NCBI GenBank assembly: GCA_021234155.1
Contig: JAJEKV010000056.1
Span: 3,763,330 to 3,827,329, forward strand
Origin: Isoetes taiwanensis
Lineage: Eukaryota > Streptophyta > Lycopodiopsida > Isoetales > Isoetaceae
Direction: 5' to 3'
Length of the DNA stretch: 64,000 nt
Shown here one piece after another: positions 9,977-20,206 of this stretch. Numbering within the stretch: position 1 is the first letter of the stretch; each line of letters starts with the position of its first letter. The notes under the pieces are model-generated. The model was not told the DNA's origin. It was given only the letters and a program-made list of their open reading frames with translations, and made no database searches. A program made the translations under genes and the position numbers.

Positions 9977-11569
9977 TCATTCTTTGAGTTGTGACAACAA
10001 CAATTTTGACATCTCCAAGGCATCCATGCACTTCATGTGTCGTCTTTGTCTCACAACCATGGTAGAAGATATTCCAACACTTTGTAAGGCTTCAACAACT
10101 TCAGAAGCTTTGGGTCGTGATGAGAATACGTCTTCACGTAGGCACATCATTCTTGTTTTTTGCTCCTCCAACTTGTCAAGACGTCGTTGGTACATATGGG
10201 TTGGATTAATCCATTGGGCATTGTTGTTATTATTAAACCACTCCATTCGTCGTGATAGCTTGCACGAAATCCGAAGCATCTCATAAATATATCCCAATGC
10301 ATAGACATCATGAATTTCGTGTCCCCATACACGATCATCATCCTTTGATTTCTCAAACACAGTTTCCTCTAACCATGGATATTTTGCTTGTCCATCCGAA
10401 AGTAAGTACCGACACTTCAACAAGGGACGACGCTCTTTGGCGTAAAAATGAATTGCATTGTCCCAATCACCAATGGCCACCCACACATTTTGGTACTCAT
10501 CATCAAAATGTAATTTGACTCTCTTGCAATTAAGCTTTGTGTGAGTGAAGTGGCCTTTGTGGATCTCAACGACACCTTCTCGCTAGGGCAAGAGCTATCT
10601 ACGGAACATATCTTGATATACAACTCGATTTTGCTCCTAAGTTTCGCCTATGTGTTTGTCAGTTCTTCTTGGCGCTCTAGCAATTGCATTTGACCATCTT
10701 CTAAAACGTGACAAGTTATTAGGTAAATAGTCAAACAAGTGTGCAAGTGTCTCTCCATTCATGAAAGGTAGAATCACCATTGGCCCTATGGTATCCCCAC
10801 TAGAGCTAGCAACTTCATATGCAAGTCCAATGGATGTAGCCAAAAAGAGGATGCGGGCTCTTGAAGCGTATGTATCTTTGAGCCATCTCATACGTCTCGC
10901 CCTATCTTTGCCCTTGAAAACCCATCCTTTGTATAGCTCATCATCTTGGAAGTGTTGTGTTCCGTTGATCTTGATTTGATACGATGCGATGTGTTGGTTT
11001 TCTCCTCAATAAGGCGTATCACATCCACGGCCTCTACGGGTATGGGATCAACAAAGATTGATGTGTTCATGTGATTCTCCAAAGAAAAGTGGGCCTTGCT
11101 AGGCCTGCGCCCACTAGAGCTTCCCCCGATGCAAAGCATTTTTAATTACTCCAAGCGGCGTGCATTGAGATCCACAATGATGTTCTTGTGATCTGCGACG
11201 CCGCTTCTTTGAGCAATTCCATGAAGCTACCCATTCCTTGACACGAGCCTCGGCATTGGGACTTTTAAAAGTTTGACTTGAATGCTTCAAACATGTCTTC
11301 AGTTCATCCATGGGGTTTCCAATCATTGGCTTTACATGTGTGTCAAGGAGAGAAGTCAACATTTCTTCTTGACCTGGCCATTTTTGTGCTAACTCAAATT
11401 GGCACTTCCTTTTCACATGTCTGACAAAATGGTCGACACGTTGACCAGTTTGCATCTCCCGGTCGGGACTTTCGTTAGCACATATCTCATTTATGACCAC
11501 GCGTCTAATCTCACTAATCATTTGTGTCTTCACACTCGGGGCCATACCTACAAACCAATTTAGATTCAT
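9977..11569 (-). pseudogene. Protein-kinase-like sequence carried inside CACTA element
   Basis: The longest open part (10486-9977, 169 residues) contains HDVYALGYIYEML, which fits kinase subdomain IX, and RPKASEVVEAL, which fits subdomain XI. Upstream on the same strand, 10891-10637 holds GPMVILPFMNGETLAHLF, like the hinge and following helix. Between them, the position expected for the HRD catalytic loop reads GHFTHTKLN and the DFG position reads GDWD, so catalytic residues are degenerate or missing. The part 11569-11114 is charged and unrecognised, and the segments are in different frames. I infer capture of a host kinase fragment (transduplication) or a pseudokinase gene. An expressed fusion protein is possible but unproven. 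Confidence 0.55.
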
Positions 11570-12180
11570 TAATCTTGCTTTGTGACTTTTTTCAAACCTT
11601 CATTATGAATCTTTACCTACTTTCTTAAGAGTTAGTTTCCCTTTTAATTTTTTTTTAAAAACCAACTATTGAAATTTTTTCTTGCTCTTAACCACTCCAC
11701 ATCAGTGTTTCTTTGACATCCCTAACATTTTTAAAAAACAACATTCTTAACTAGAAACCCGAAAATCAATAATGCAATTTTTTTCAAAAACCCTGCCCTT
11801 GTCCAATCCCGTAAAGATTTCTATTTATTGATATATTAATAAAAAAATAAACAAGAGTAGGCGGTGAGCTTGGACCCGGAACACCTAGTCTTCTCCACTC
11901 AAGGCGGAGCCGACCATGCCCTTGTCCAAGTCTCCCCAAGTTTTTTTTTAACCTAAATAAAACATTAAAATTTTATTCTCCTACTCAAACTCAAATTCTT
12001 ACCTAGAATGTCTTCGAGCTGCGAAAAACGATTTCCAAGAGCGACGCATTTTGTTATTAGTGTACATGCAAAAAAATAAAGGCATTCAATAATTAGAAAA
12101 CTTACATAAATAAAGAAATTAAAAAAAAAAAAAAAACAAAAAGACCATTCACGTTAAAAAGATCATTGACATTAAAACTA
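11570..12180. other. AT-rich internal CACTA sequence without gene
   Basis: Homopolymer-rich sequence with no recognised coding region. A small minus-strand open frame further right (12413-12595) shows no family motif. Confidence 0.5.
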
Positions 12181-12184
12181 TTTA

Positions 12185-12262
12185 CGTCAGATGATCAGAT
12201 GATCAGATGATCATAACGTCGTTTAACGACGTTAAATGATCATAACGTCGTTAAACGACGAA
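12185..12262. repeat. Internal cluster of CACTA palindromic motif
   Basis: Two closely spaced copies of AACGTCGTTTAACGACGTT or its variant follow a short tandem GATCAGAT repeat. They lie 1 kb inside the right terminus and match the subterminal motif. Confidence 0.75.
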
Positions 12263-12844
12263 CTGTGATTGTTTAACATAACAGAAACAACATACAATAC
12301 AAATAACACAAATAAATAAAAAAACTGATTGTTCCCATTCATAAAATAAGCTTATACAACGACAACACAAATAGATAAAAAAACTTATTGTTTCCATTCA
12401 AAAAAAAAAAGCTTATACATTACTTATGTCCATCCTGAGGACGTGACAGTTTGATGCAACCATTTGCATCATTATCTGCACCATTAATGTCGTTTTCTCT
12501 TTGTTTGGCTCGGTGAGCCATTCTACCAGTCGTTCCCCGCATGGAACGCCAGATGTTAGTGCAATCAGAAGCTCCTTTTCACTCATCTTTGCCACGATGG
12601 TGAAGGGAGGGTTCTCAGCGGGAGAAGCGGGGGTTCTTTGGAGTTGTCTTCCCTTGGAAGAGGAGGATTCTTGCTAGAAGGAACATATCGCGAAGGTGGT
12701 CTTCAACCTTGGGACCATTATAGCAAGATAGGGAAGAACACTCAAAAGATAAGAATAACAGCAGCTACTGATGGATCCACTTATAACGTGGATTTAGGGT
12801 TAGGGTTTTTATTTGGCAAAAAAAAAAAAGAAAAATTTCCTCTG

Positions 12845-13285
12845 TGTAACATCGTTTAACGACGTCGAGGCTGACGTGTCCTGGCACTGGCACGCAGGCG
12901 AGCCTTTTGGCACCAAACACCATGCCACGGATGCCAACATGAAACGTCAGCTCTGTAAGACGTCGTTGAACGACGTCCAGCTGGCGCGTCTTGACACGCA
13001 GGCTGCCAGGTTGGCAATGGCCCATTTCCACGCAGGGGCCGGTAGCGGCGCCGGCTATGTGAGACGCCGTTGAACGACGTCCGGTACCGACGGTATTGAC
13101 GCGAAAACAGGCCGCCTTGGCACCGGCACCATGCCACGCAGCAAATCCGACATCGCCAGATACGATACCGCCGTCGTTGAGCGACGCCGAAAACGACGTT
13201 AATCGCCGTTGAACGACGATGTCGTCGTTTTTCGACGACGACCCGTCGTTCGTCGACATTTCGACGTCGTTGAAGGACGACTATC
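12845..13285. repeat. Right subterminal palindromic repeats of CACTA element
   Basis: Repeated GTCGTTGAACGACG-type palindromes in a GC-rich context mirror the left subterminal block and continue up to the terminal CCCTTGTAGTG. Confidence 0.8.
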
Positions 13286-13298
13286 CCTTGTAGTGCAA

Positions 13299-13497
13299 GT
13301 GCTACCTGAGCTACAACGATCTGTGTGAATGCTATAGAAATGGTGTTAATCTTGATCCATGGCTCCAGTCCAAAGCAGATGGTCCTACGAGTGCTTGTAG
13401 GAAGCTCACTCGTGTTGTGGTCCACCTTTATTGGCTTCCTGATCAGGAGATCTTTGAGCTGAATGCCATCACCTTAGCAGGTGTTGATGATGAGTGA
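13299..13497 (+). pseudogene. 3' part of 80-codon gene interrupted by CACTA element
   Basis: This continues the frame broken at 7083. It shares with the intact paralogue the block SYNDL near the join, LDPWLQSKA (paralogue LDPYLRSKA), VHLYWLPD (paralogue IHLIWLPE) and the C-terminal VDDE followed by TGA. No indel separates the two copies over the whole frame, which argues that both were once under protein-level constraint. Confidence 0.8.
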
Positions 13498-13498
13498 A

Positions 13499-14640
13499 TC
13501 GTTGAAGACTTGTGTACCTGCCATGGATATAATAATGATATATGAGCACTTCTATACTATGTAAGGATGTAATAAGCATAATCAATGTTATCAGTGATGA
13601 CTACTGTATCTGTTAAGGATATAATAATGATATGAGCACCTATGAACTATTAAGGATGCAATAGCACAATGAATATTAATAATATTCATACCTGAGTATA
13701 GTGTAAGGTTGTGCTCTTCGACCTCCACTTTATTTGCAAGCAGTCCCTAATTTCAATCACACCTAAATTACTCAAGCACAAATACTTTTACCTTAGTAAA
13801 ATCCACAAAGCATACTTTCACTTGATACATCATTTACCATACAAAATATGCATTATACAAGTATGTATACATGAGTCTTATATACGCTCAATAATGGCGC
13901 TATAGTCTATGAGAGTCTTTAGTGACATATATTGTGCTCATTCTTGCCTGAAAAAATCTTGCTCTGCTCTGACACTACATCCAAGATATCTGATTAGTTT
14001 ATTTTGCTAGAGCAAGCAAAAGACCAGGTAAAATGCCAGTGTTTTGTCAAATTAACGTATCCAAACTTTTGCCATCCAACTCGGTTATGGAAAGGTAACT
14101 TGATTCATTTTCTTCTTTCCGTTCCATTCTCTCCATACTTTTGTTTTACCCTGCAGTCCCAGCATTAAAATGCCACCTTCCTTTAAATTGTCACCAAGCC
14201 ATTAGCAAGGCCAATGATTCAGCAGGTTGATATTCGAGTGTTTTAGTTCCATTGAATTGAACAGTAGGACTCCATTTTCAGCTTATTATAGTCCTTTATC
14301 TAATATTGCTTGCTGCTAAATATTCTATTTTCTTGACACTCTGTTATCCTTGCAGTAAAAAATGACTATGGTACTTTATATGGGGTTCTAGACAAGGTAT
14401 GATCAGCTAAAATGTGTCTATCATATGGATTCGTGCTAAGTATTATGCATATTTAAAAGCAGATGCAAAATGAAGAATATAAAGCTAGCACAACTAAACG
14501 GAAAGGTGGAAAGGTGGCTAGAAAGAGTGATAGCCCAGATGCCCTAATAAGAATTCTGTGGGACCAATTCATTATGGGAAAGGCATATGCGTCAATAGCC
14601 CAAGCACAAAATATCATTTTACTATTTCAAGAACTCAAGA
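13499..14640. other. Repeated 3' flank and disrupted promoter region
   Basis: The flank after the stop has short diverged duplications (GGATATAATAATGATAT twice, 13530-13640). About 13755-13930 resembles the upstream region at 6820-6990. Compared with the first copy, about 700 bp appears inserted between AATAATGGCGCTA (about 13890) and CATCAATAATTTTA (about 14646). I recognise no gene in it. Confidence 0.4.
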
Positions 14641-14666
14641 CACTCACATCAATAATTTTACTTCAC

Positions 14667-14673
14667 TATAAAA
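14667..14673 (+). promoter_or_regulatory. TATA box of intact 80-aa gene
   Basis: TATAAAA in the context TTCACTATAAAA, 30 bp before the ATG at 14703. It is conserved with the interrupted paralogue. Confidence 0.55.
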
Positions 14674-14702
14674 GCAGCTCACTTCGGGGTCATTCATCTC
14701 CC

Positions 14703-14945
14703 ATGGATTTTTCACCTTCTTCTGTTCACCACATTGAGGCGATCAAGTGCTCAATGAGCTACAATGATCTTGTCGGTTGCCTAGACAGGGGTATTCTTCT
14801 TGATCCCTACCTTCGATCCAAAGCTATGGGCGCTGAGATTCGTTGCCCTGGGCTAATTCGTGTTATGATCCACCTCATTTGGCTTCCTGAGCGCAATAGC
14901 TATGAGATATCAGGGATCACTCCTGCAGCTGTTGATGATGAATGA
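14703..14945 (+). CDS. Small 80-aa protein of unknown family
   Basis: The frame starts at an ATG in good context (CCATGG) and ends TGA after VDDE. I prefer this start to the longer upstream frame because the paralogue's similarity begins here and a conserved TATA box lies 30 bp upstream. Recognisable blocks are IEAIKCSMSYNDL, LDPYLRSKAMG and VMIHLIWLPERN. The protein is mixed polar and hydrophobic with an acidic C-terminus, and has no signal peptide, membrane segment or zinc motif. Its only evident relative is the CACTA-interrupted copy upstream, identical in length. I do not recognise the family and assign no function. The very short implied leader is unusual and could mean a longer N-terminus exists. 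Confidence 0.6.
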   Translation: MDFSPSSVHHIEAIKCSMSYNDLVGCLDRGILLDPYLRSKAMGAEIRCPGLIRVMIHLIWLPERNSYEISGITPAAVDDE

Positions 14946-15120
14946 ATCACCAGTTCAACATTGTATATTGTAAGAGCTCTTGTGTTAAGATGAAAAATGC
15001 AAGACGTAATGAATAATAACTAGTCTATTGTACCTTGCATATTTATATGATATAGTAATTATGTAAAACAGCATTGCATACCTCAAGAGTTCTCATCATC
15101 CTTGTTAGCTTCTTTAGCCA

Positions 15121-18100
15121 CTAAATCTTGCAACGGTGTCCCCACACTACTGACAACGGCCTGGTCTCTACCGCCCAACCGTAGTCTATTGTTTTCAAAT
15201 GTTGGTAGCGTGGCGGCTCATTAGGATTGGGTCTCCAATTCTTGCTCCAGCAATCCCTATACTGCATTGCATATGAGGTTCCCTTTCTGGCAACAGGCTC
15301 AAACCAAGAGACAAACACCTCTTCGTAATGAGGGAGATTAGGGTCCTCTATTGGGTCCTCTTCGGCAAAAGCCATCCACGTCGGGCAGTTATCATGTGGC
15401 CTGATCAGCAAGAGCATTCCTTTCTTGACATCTTGGTAGGGGTCGAATATTTCAACTGGGTTCTTGGGTCTACCCGAAAATGGCCCTACATAATGAGATG
15501 CTTCAATGTGTTGATCCACCAACACATTTTCGGGTTCTTCCAATGCGTCTTGCCTGGTATTGGGCCAGAAATCTTGAATGACAGCTCTGTCGGGCTGAAC
15601 GTCCCCAAGCACTCGCAACAAGGTGGACCAGTAGTCAATAACTTCATTCATATATGTGTTGGACTATGAGTTATCGCCAGCTCTAGAAATAGCTGCCCAG
15701 TGCATCATGTACTTGGCAATAGAAGCTCTCAATGCACCTATATTTTTCAAGCTCCCATAAGGCTGCACGACCTTAGGTGCCTCTCGGAATCATAGGTAAA
15801 CCTTGGGCATCCTCCTTCCACATTCTGATTCCCTTTTCAGGGAGCCACTCCCTATGTCCTGGCCTCATCTTGTAGAATATTAGTGGCCATCCATCCTTCA
15901 TGCAGAACTTGAAGAGTAGAGGTTCCAAATGACCACATAAACAGTCCTTCTTATCAGGGATAAAACCTTTCACGAATTCCTTCCAATTAGGAACCTCTGA
16001 CACAAGGTAAGGTGAAGGAGACTTTGAACTACACTGCCTGAAGAGTTGCATAAGCTCTGGAATAGTCAATGCATCTGATCTTCTCATTAGTGTAGAGTAA
16101 TTTCCAAATAGGGCATCTATGTCATCGTGGGTGTGTCCAACCGTCATGAATCCCAGCTGCACTTGATCGAAGACACCTAACCAAACCAAGTATGACAAGT
16201 AAGAGAAAAGATACATGTTCTTGTTTTGACCTGAGCAATTGTCTAGCTGCAAGTATAGCCTCCTAGGCAACTTCTTCGGTACCATAGGGCCCTTGGGAGG
16301 AGGCAGAAAATCATTTCTAGTGCCATTTACCATTTTTGTCCTGAGGGCATCCGTGTTTAAAATTGCTCCACCCCAGCAGCTTTCAGGATGATCTGTATGT
16401 CTCAAATGTCCCCAATTGTCCTCAGATTGATTCTCCAGTGTTTTCAAGGTATGATTTAAAGATCCCACATGAAAATTCGAATCATCATGCCAGAGGTCCA
16501 GTGAGAAGTGGCCCAAGGCACCTACACCATGCCCGTGCATGAGAAGAAGAAGAAGAAGAGATTTTAACGTCACGCCACACCTGTAACACTCACCTTCAAT
16601 CGTTCACCCCTCCAAACAAACTTTGCTAGCTTTTCAAGACGAGGAACCATGGTCTTATTCTAATCCATCTTATCATGTGTAATGGTTAAAGCATGTTGAG
16701 GAGATCGATGAGACAAAGCTCTCCATGACCAGTAGAGACTCCTGCATGAAAGTTGAGCTGTCATGTGAGATTTCCTTTCTACGTCAAGCTCCCTTCTTTC
16801 ATTTGGATCTCTAGTCTTGGCAAGCTTCTCCTTTATCACAATACATGTATTACACTTAGAAAATGCTATCCTTTTAGCGATTGCTACCTCTGAGTGGTTC
16901 TCCTTCCATGCTGACAAGAAGGACGAGGGAGAGACATGTTTTCCTGTCATCTCGTGCACTGTAATATCTACCTCTTGATGTATGTCCTTTTTAGTCAAGA
17001 TGGAAGGTAATCTCTTCACGTTCTCTCTAGTGCCTCCACTCGTAACCTTTGAGCGGTGTGGCATAGTCTCAGCATTTTCATCTATATACATAGATAGCAC
17101 AGAAATTCCGACCAGTGTATGAGATCTTGTCTTCTTAGATCCGGAGTTTCCATGCTCTGCAATCCTGTGGCCACTCAAAAATAGCTTCCTCCATTTGTAA
17201 AATGTAGAAATGGGTATACCATAAGCACTATGCCATGCCTTCACGCAGACTTGCTTGTTGTTCAGCATTAGTTTTGTGACAGTTCCATTCTCTGAGCAAA
17301 GATCTAGCATATTGAAAGCAAAAGTTGTGCGTTCTGAGCTTTTCATGTTCCAGTAAAAGGTCCTCATGCAGGCTACCTCTTTAAACGTGAAATTAGCACA
17401 ACATATCTTCAAGCAGCAGAGCGAGGATCTGAACTGCAAGATAGCGTCAGTTGTGGTTTTTCTTTCACATTTGTTTAGGGCAGAGCATGGTCTGGCTCTC
17501 CTGTTTATCATGTGGTATTGTCTTTTTTTTGGTATTCCAACCTCCGGCCTGATAGCATAAGGTTCTTTCTCGACCTCTGTCTCCTTCACGGCCGAAACTA
17601 GACTTGAAACTGGAATACTGTCTACTAGAACCAATGCTACAGGCCATCTCACCAAATCATGCACCTGCGGCATTTCTTCACAAGCCTGACAGCGCATAGA
17701 AACATTTTCGGGCATGGGAAACAAATTCATAATAGAAACCCCTATCCATTCTTCACCCAACTTCATGTCAGACACAACATCGTTTGGATCTGCGAAGACG
17801 ATGACACCTGAAGCATAAGGCATATTGCAGCACTCATGCAGTAACGCGCATGTCTTCTCCACTAGTTGATCTCTACAAATCCCATGCATTTCACTTGGTT
17901 TACTGTTTTCTACACAACCATTTTCTCGGACTTGCCAATTTATCCGTTTAATCTGACTAGGTGGTGTGCTAACATCGGGTGCTGCTTGGATTTCATTCTT
18001 AAGGTCGCTTTTGGACCAAAGAATGAAGCTACCGATAGCTTCCCCTAGCTTGCTCAATTCCGGTTCGGGAAACGGAAGTGGTATCTGCCCATCAAAGACA

Positions 18101-18279
18101 ACTACAACAGAAACTACTATCAAATTGTCTGGCACAGGAACGTTGTGGTGGTGCATGAAGTTATGCACTCTGCCTTCAGCCACTTTCTTTCCCAACAAGT
18201 AGAACGACTGTAAAGATTCCATCCTACAAAAAAGGTCAACATTGCTCGTCAACATCGCGAAGGCGATCCTCTGGACCAC
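15121..18279 (-). pseudogene. DUF7869-type (RNase H-like) transposase, broken
   Basis: Three open segments follow in order on the minus strand. Segment 18279-16660 (539 codons) has an N-terminal region with cysteine pairs and a helix-turn-helix-like part (KAWHSAYGIPISTFYKWRKL). Segment 16573-15773 holds the core, with LYLQLDNCSGQNKN (about 16215-16255) and MTVGHTHDDIDALFG (about 16105-16147). Segment 15651-15121 is the family's C-terminal part (LLLIRPHDNCPTW and a Trp-rich end). Family knowledge makes this a cut-and-paste-type nuclease, with the conserved Asp and acidic residues in these blocks as likely metal ligands. A TAG follows HDKMD at 16660, and a frame break with extra T/C-rich sequence at about 16555-16580 disrupts the VTGV...HGHG region. 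This copy is therefore inactive unless those are assembly errors. The true ATG may lie near 18256 rather than at the GTG of 18279. Confidence 0.75.
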
Positions 18280-18520
18280 ATTGGTAAGAAAATAACTGGC
18301 AAAATATTCAAGGGCCCAGCAAGTATTATTTTATGAATTCAGCCTGAAGGGACGACATAATACCTCAACAAGATCGCGAAGGCGATCCTCTGGACCACAT
18401 TGGTAAGAAAATAACAGGCAAAATATTCTAGGGCCCAGCAAGTATTATTTTGAGTTCAGCCTGAAGGCACGACATAATACCTCAACAAGATCGCGAAGGC
18501 GATCCTCTGGACCACTTTGG
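18254..18520. repeat. Tandem repeat of about 118 bp covering the transposase 5' end
   Basis: ATCGCGAAGGCGATCCTCTG starts at 18254, 18373 and 18490, spaced 119 and 117 bp. The first copy overlaps the presumed start codon region of the transposase and the others lie upstream of it. Each copy carries one instance of the element's palindrome. Confidence 0.85.
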
Positions 18521-18639
18521 TAAATATCTAGAATCCTTCAAATCTAACTAGAATCTTCTTCTAATCTAACTAAAACCTTCTTCAGCTCTAACTATTTTCC
18601 TTACGACCATTTAAAAAACACTTTCCTCGGGGATTTACC

Positions 18640-20140
18640 TCCACAAGATCGCAGTCGCGATTATTTCGATGTGAGCATATGTAGAACATGTACCTCACGT
18701 CGCGTTATACGTCCATATCTCAGCAGGAACACAGTCGCGATTCTTTTAGGCAGAGATCCGAGCTGGTGCAACTGAGCAACAAATAGATATTTGAGTAACT
18801 CTCGCAAATTAAATGTTAACGTAAATATTAATTGCAACTGTTATTTCCACAACGAATCTCTGCTTTACTGTTAATTAGAATGGAGATCTGTCCTGATTTG
18901 TCAACCTGTTAGCAGATCCATAGTTATGTTAGAGTGATCACCATTAAACATCTTTGGGTATGCGATGTGCTCTCGGGAAGGCGTATTTATGCCCATTATT
19001 AGGATCATCTTCTAGCCTCGTTCTAAAGGCATCGAATGTGCCATTCTTACACTGAAACCGAGCTGTGCCACTCAATTAGTCGGAGAAATAAACAATTGAT
19101 TCAGGGCTTGCTTACTAGATTACACACAGCCATGAACAGCATATACCAAAAAAGAGATGGTGCTATTACAGTAAAATTCATGGGTGGTTGTGAAAACACT
19201 ATTATATCCCATACATAAACAACAAAACAGAAATCACCTCCTGAATTGAATAATGTCTGGCCAAATATGCAGGTAAGGCCTTAGGATTTTGAACCCTGGC
19301 AGCTTAAGATACTCGAGCGCCTTCAAGAACAGACCTAGCGCCTTCAAGAACAGATAGGGCATCCAGACGAGGAGATCGACCGCCTTCAAGAACAGCTTGC
19401 TCGATTTCAAAATGGAATCCCCGCCAACAAGAACGAGCGCGAAATTCAGTCGCCAATTTCAAACGCAGATGTCTTTTTCCGTCCGTAACTCGTCCTCCTG
19501 AACCTTGTACTGATTTATTCCATGGGGCACTTATTATGCGGGGTATTGGTACGGGGGCGTGGTTATATCTCCCCCTCAACGTACAGATTTTGAATCCGGA
19601 GGTCCACGTCAAAAAGTACCTCTTGTCCGGAACATGCCTCAATTATAACAAATTTGTTGCGTCTCCATAATTAAGGGCGGCTGCATTAATGGGGTGTAAT
19701 TATTAATGTCGGCAGGCATTTTTGGCGCGTCAGAACTCGCACGTGTGATATTAAATTACGACGGCTGCCAGATTACTACTTATTCTCAGAATTCGCGAAT
19801 TGTTTTTAAGAGGAGACTAGCGCCATCGACGATTTCCGCGCCTTCAGCTCACCCTAGCGCCTTCGATCGCAGACCTAGGAAAGCCACTTTCTGATTTCTT
19901 CCGGCGCCCGCGATCCATGGCAGCTAAAGCCCATATCAGAGATGCCCCTCAGCTCAAGAAGATCGCGGCCGCGATTCATTTCGAGAATGCATGTTTTATT
20001 TTACGGTTCATCTTTTCGTTTTCAATTAGTCATACAGAAGTATGGAACTCAACAGGATCGCGGTCGCGATCCTGCTGAGTGCTCAGCAGGATCGCGGCCT
20101 CGATGTTCTCGAGTGCTCAGCATGATCGCGACCGCGATCC
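18640..20140. repeat. Palindrome-rich divergent regulatory region
   Basis: Between the two divergent genes lie copies such as AGGATCGCGGTCGCGATCCT (20052) and ATGATCGCGACCGCGATCCT (20120), with three clustered within 90 bp at 20052-20140. A separate short repeat, CGCCTTCAAGAACAG, occurs three times at 19317-19400. By analogy with other transposons the palindromes may bind the transposase or accessory protein. That is inference. Confidence 0.6.
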
Positions 20141-20206
20141 TATTGAGTTCTCGGGAGAATAAGTTTAGTGCGGTTAGGTTTAATACTACACTTCTTTTGC
20201 TTGCAG

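Larger units (their letters stand above)
7084..13295. mobile_element. CACTA (En/Spm) DNA transposon, complete 6.2 kb
   Basis: The left end starts CACTACAAGATTAAAGCC and the right end finishes CCCTTGTAGTG, giving inverted termini of the canonical plant CACTA type. The 3-bp duplication CAA flanks both ends (7081-7083 and 13296-13298). Subterminal regions on both sides are packed with copies of a palindromic unit related to AACGTCGTTTAACGACGTT, the arrangement used by CACTA elements for TnpA-type binding. The interior has decayed minus-strand coding sequence, including a possible transposon protein and a kinase-like segment. I see no intact TnpD/TNP2 transposase, so the copy is likely non-autonomous. 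Confidence 0.93.

Noticed and set aside
12765-13425. Minus-strand frames of 164 and 189 codons
   Set aside because: They overlap the right subterminal repeats and cross the transposon end into the interrupted gene in the wrong sense.
14463-14702. Upstream extension of the 80-aa frame to 160 codons
   Set aside because: The extension runs through the TATA box and the promoter region conserved with the paralogue. Protein similarity starts at the ATG at 14703.
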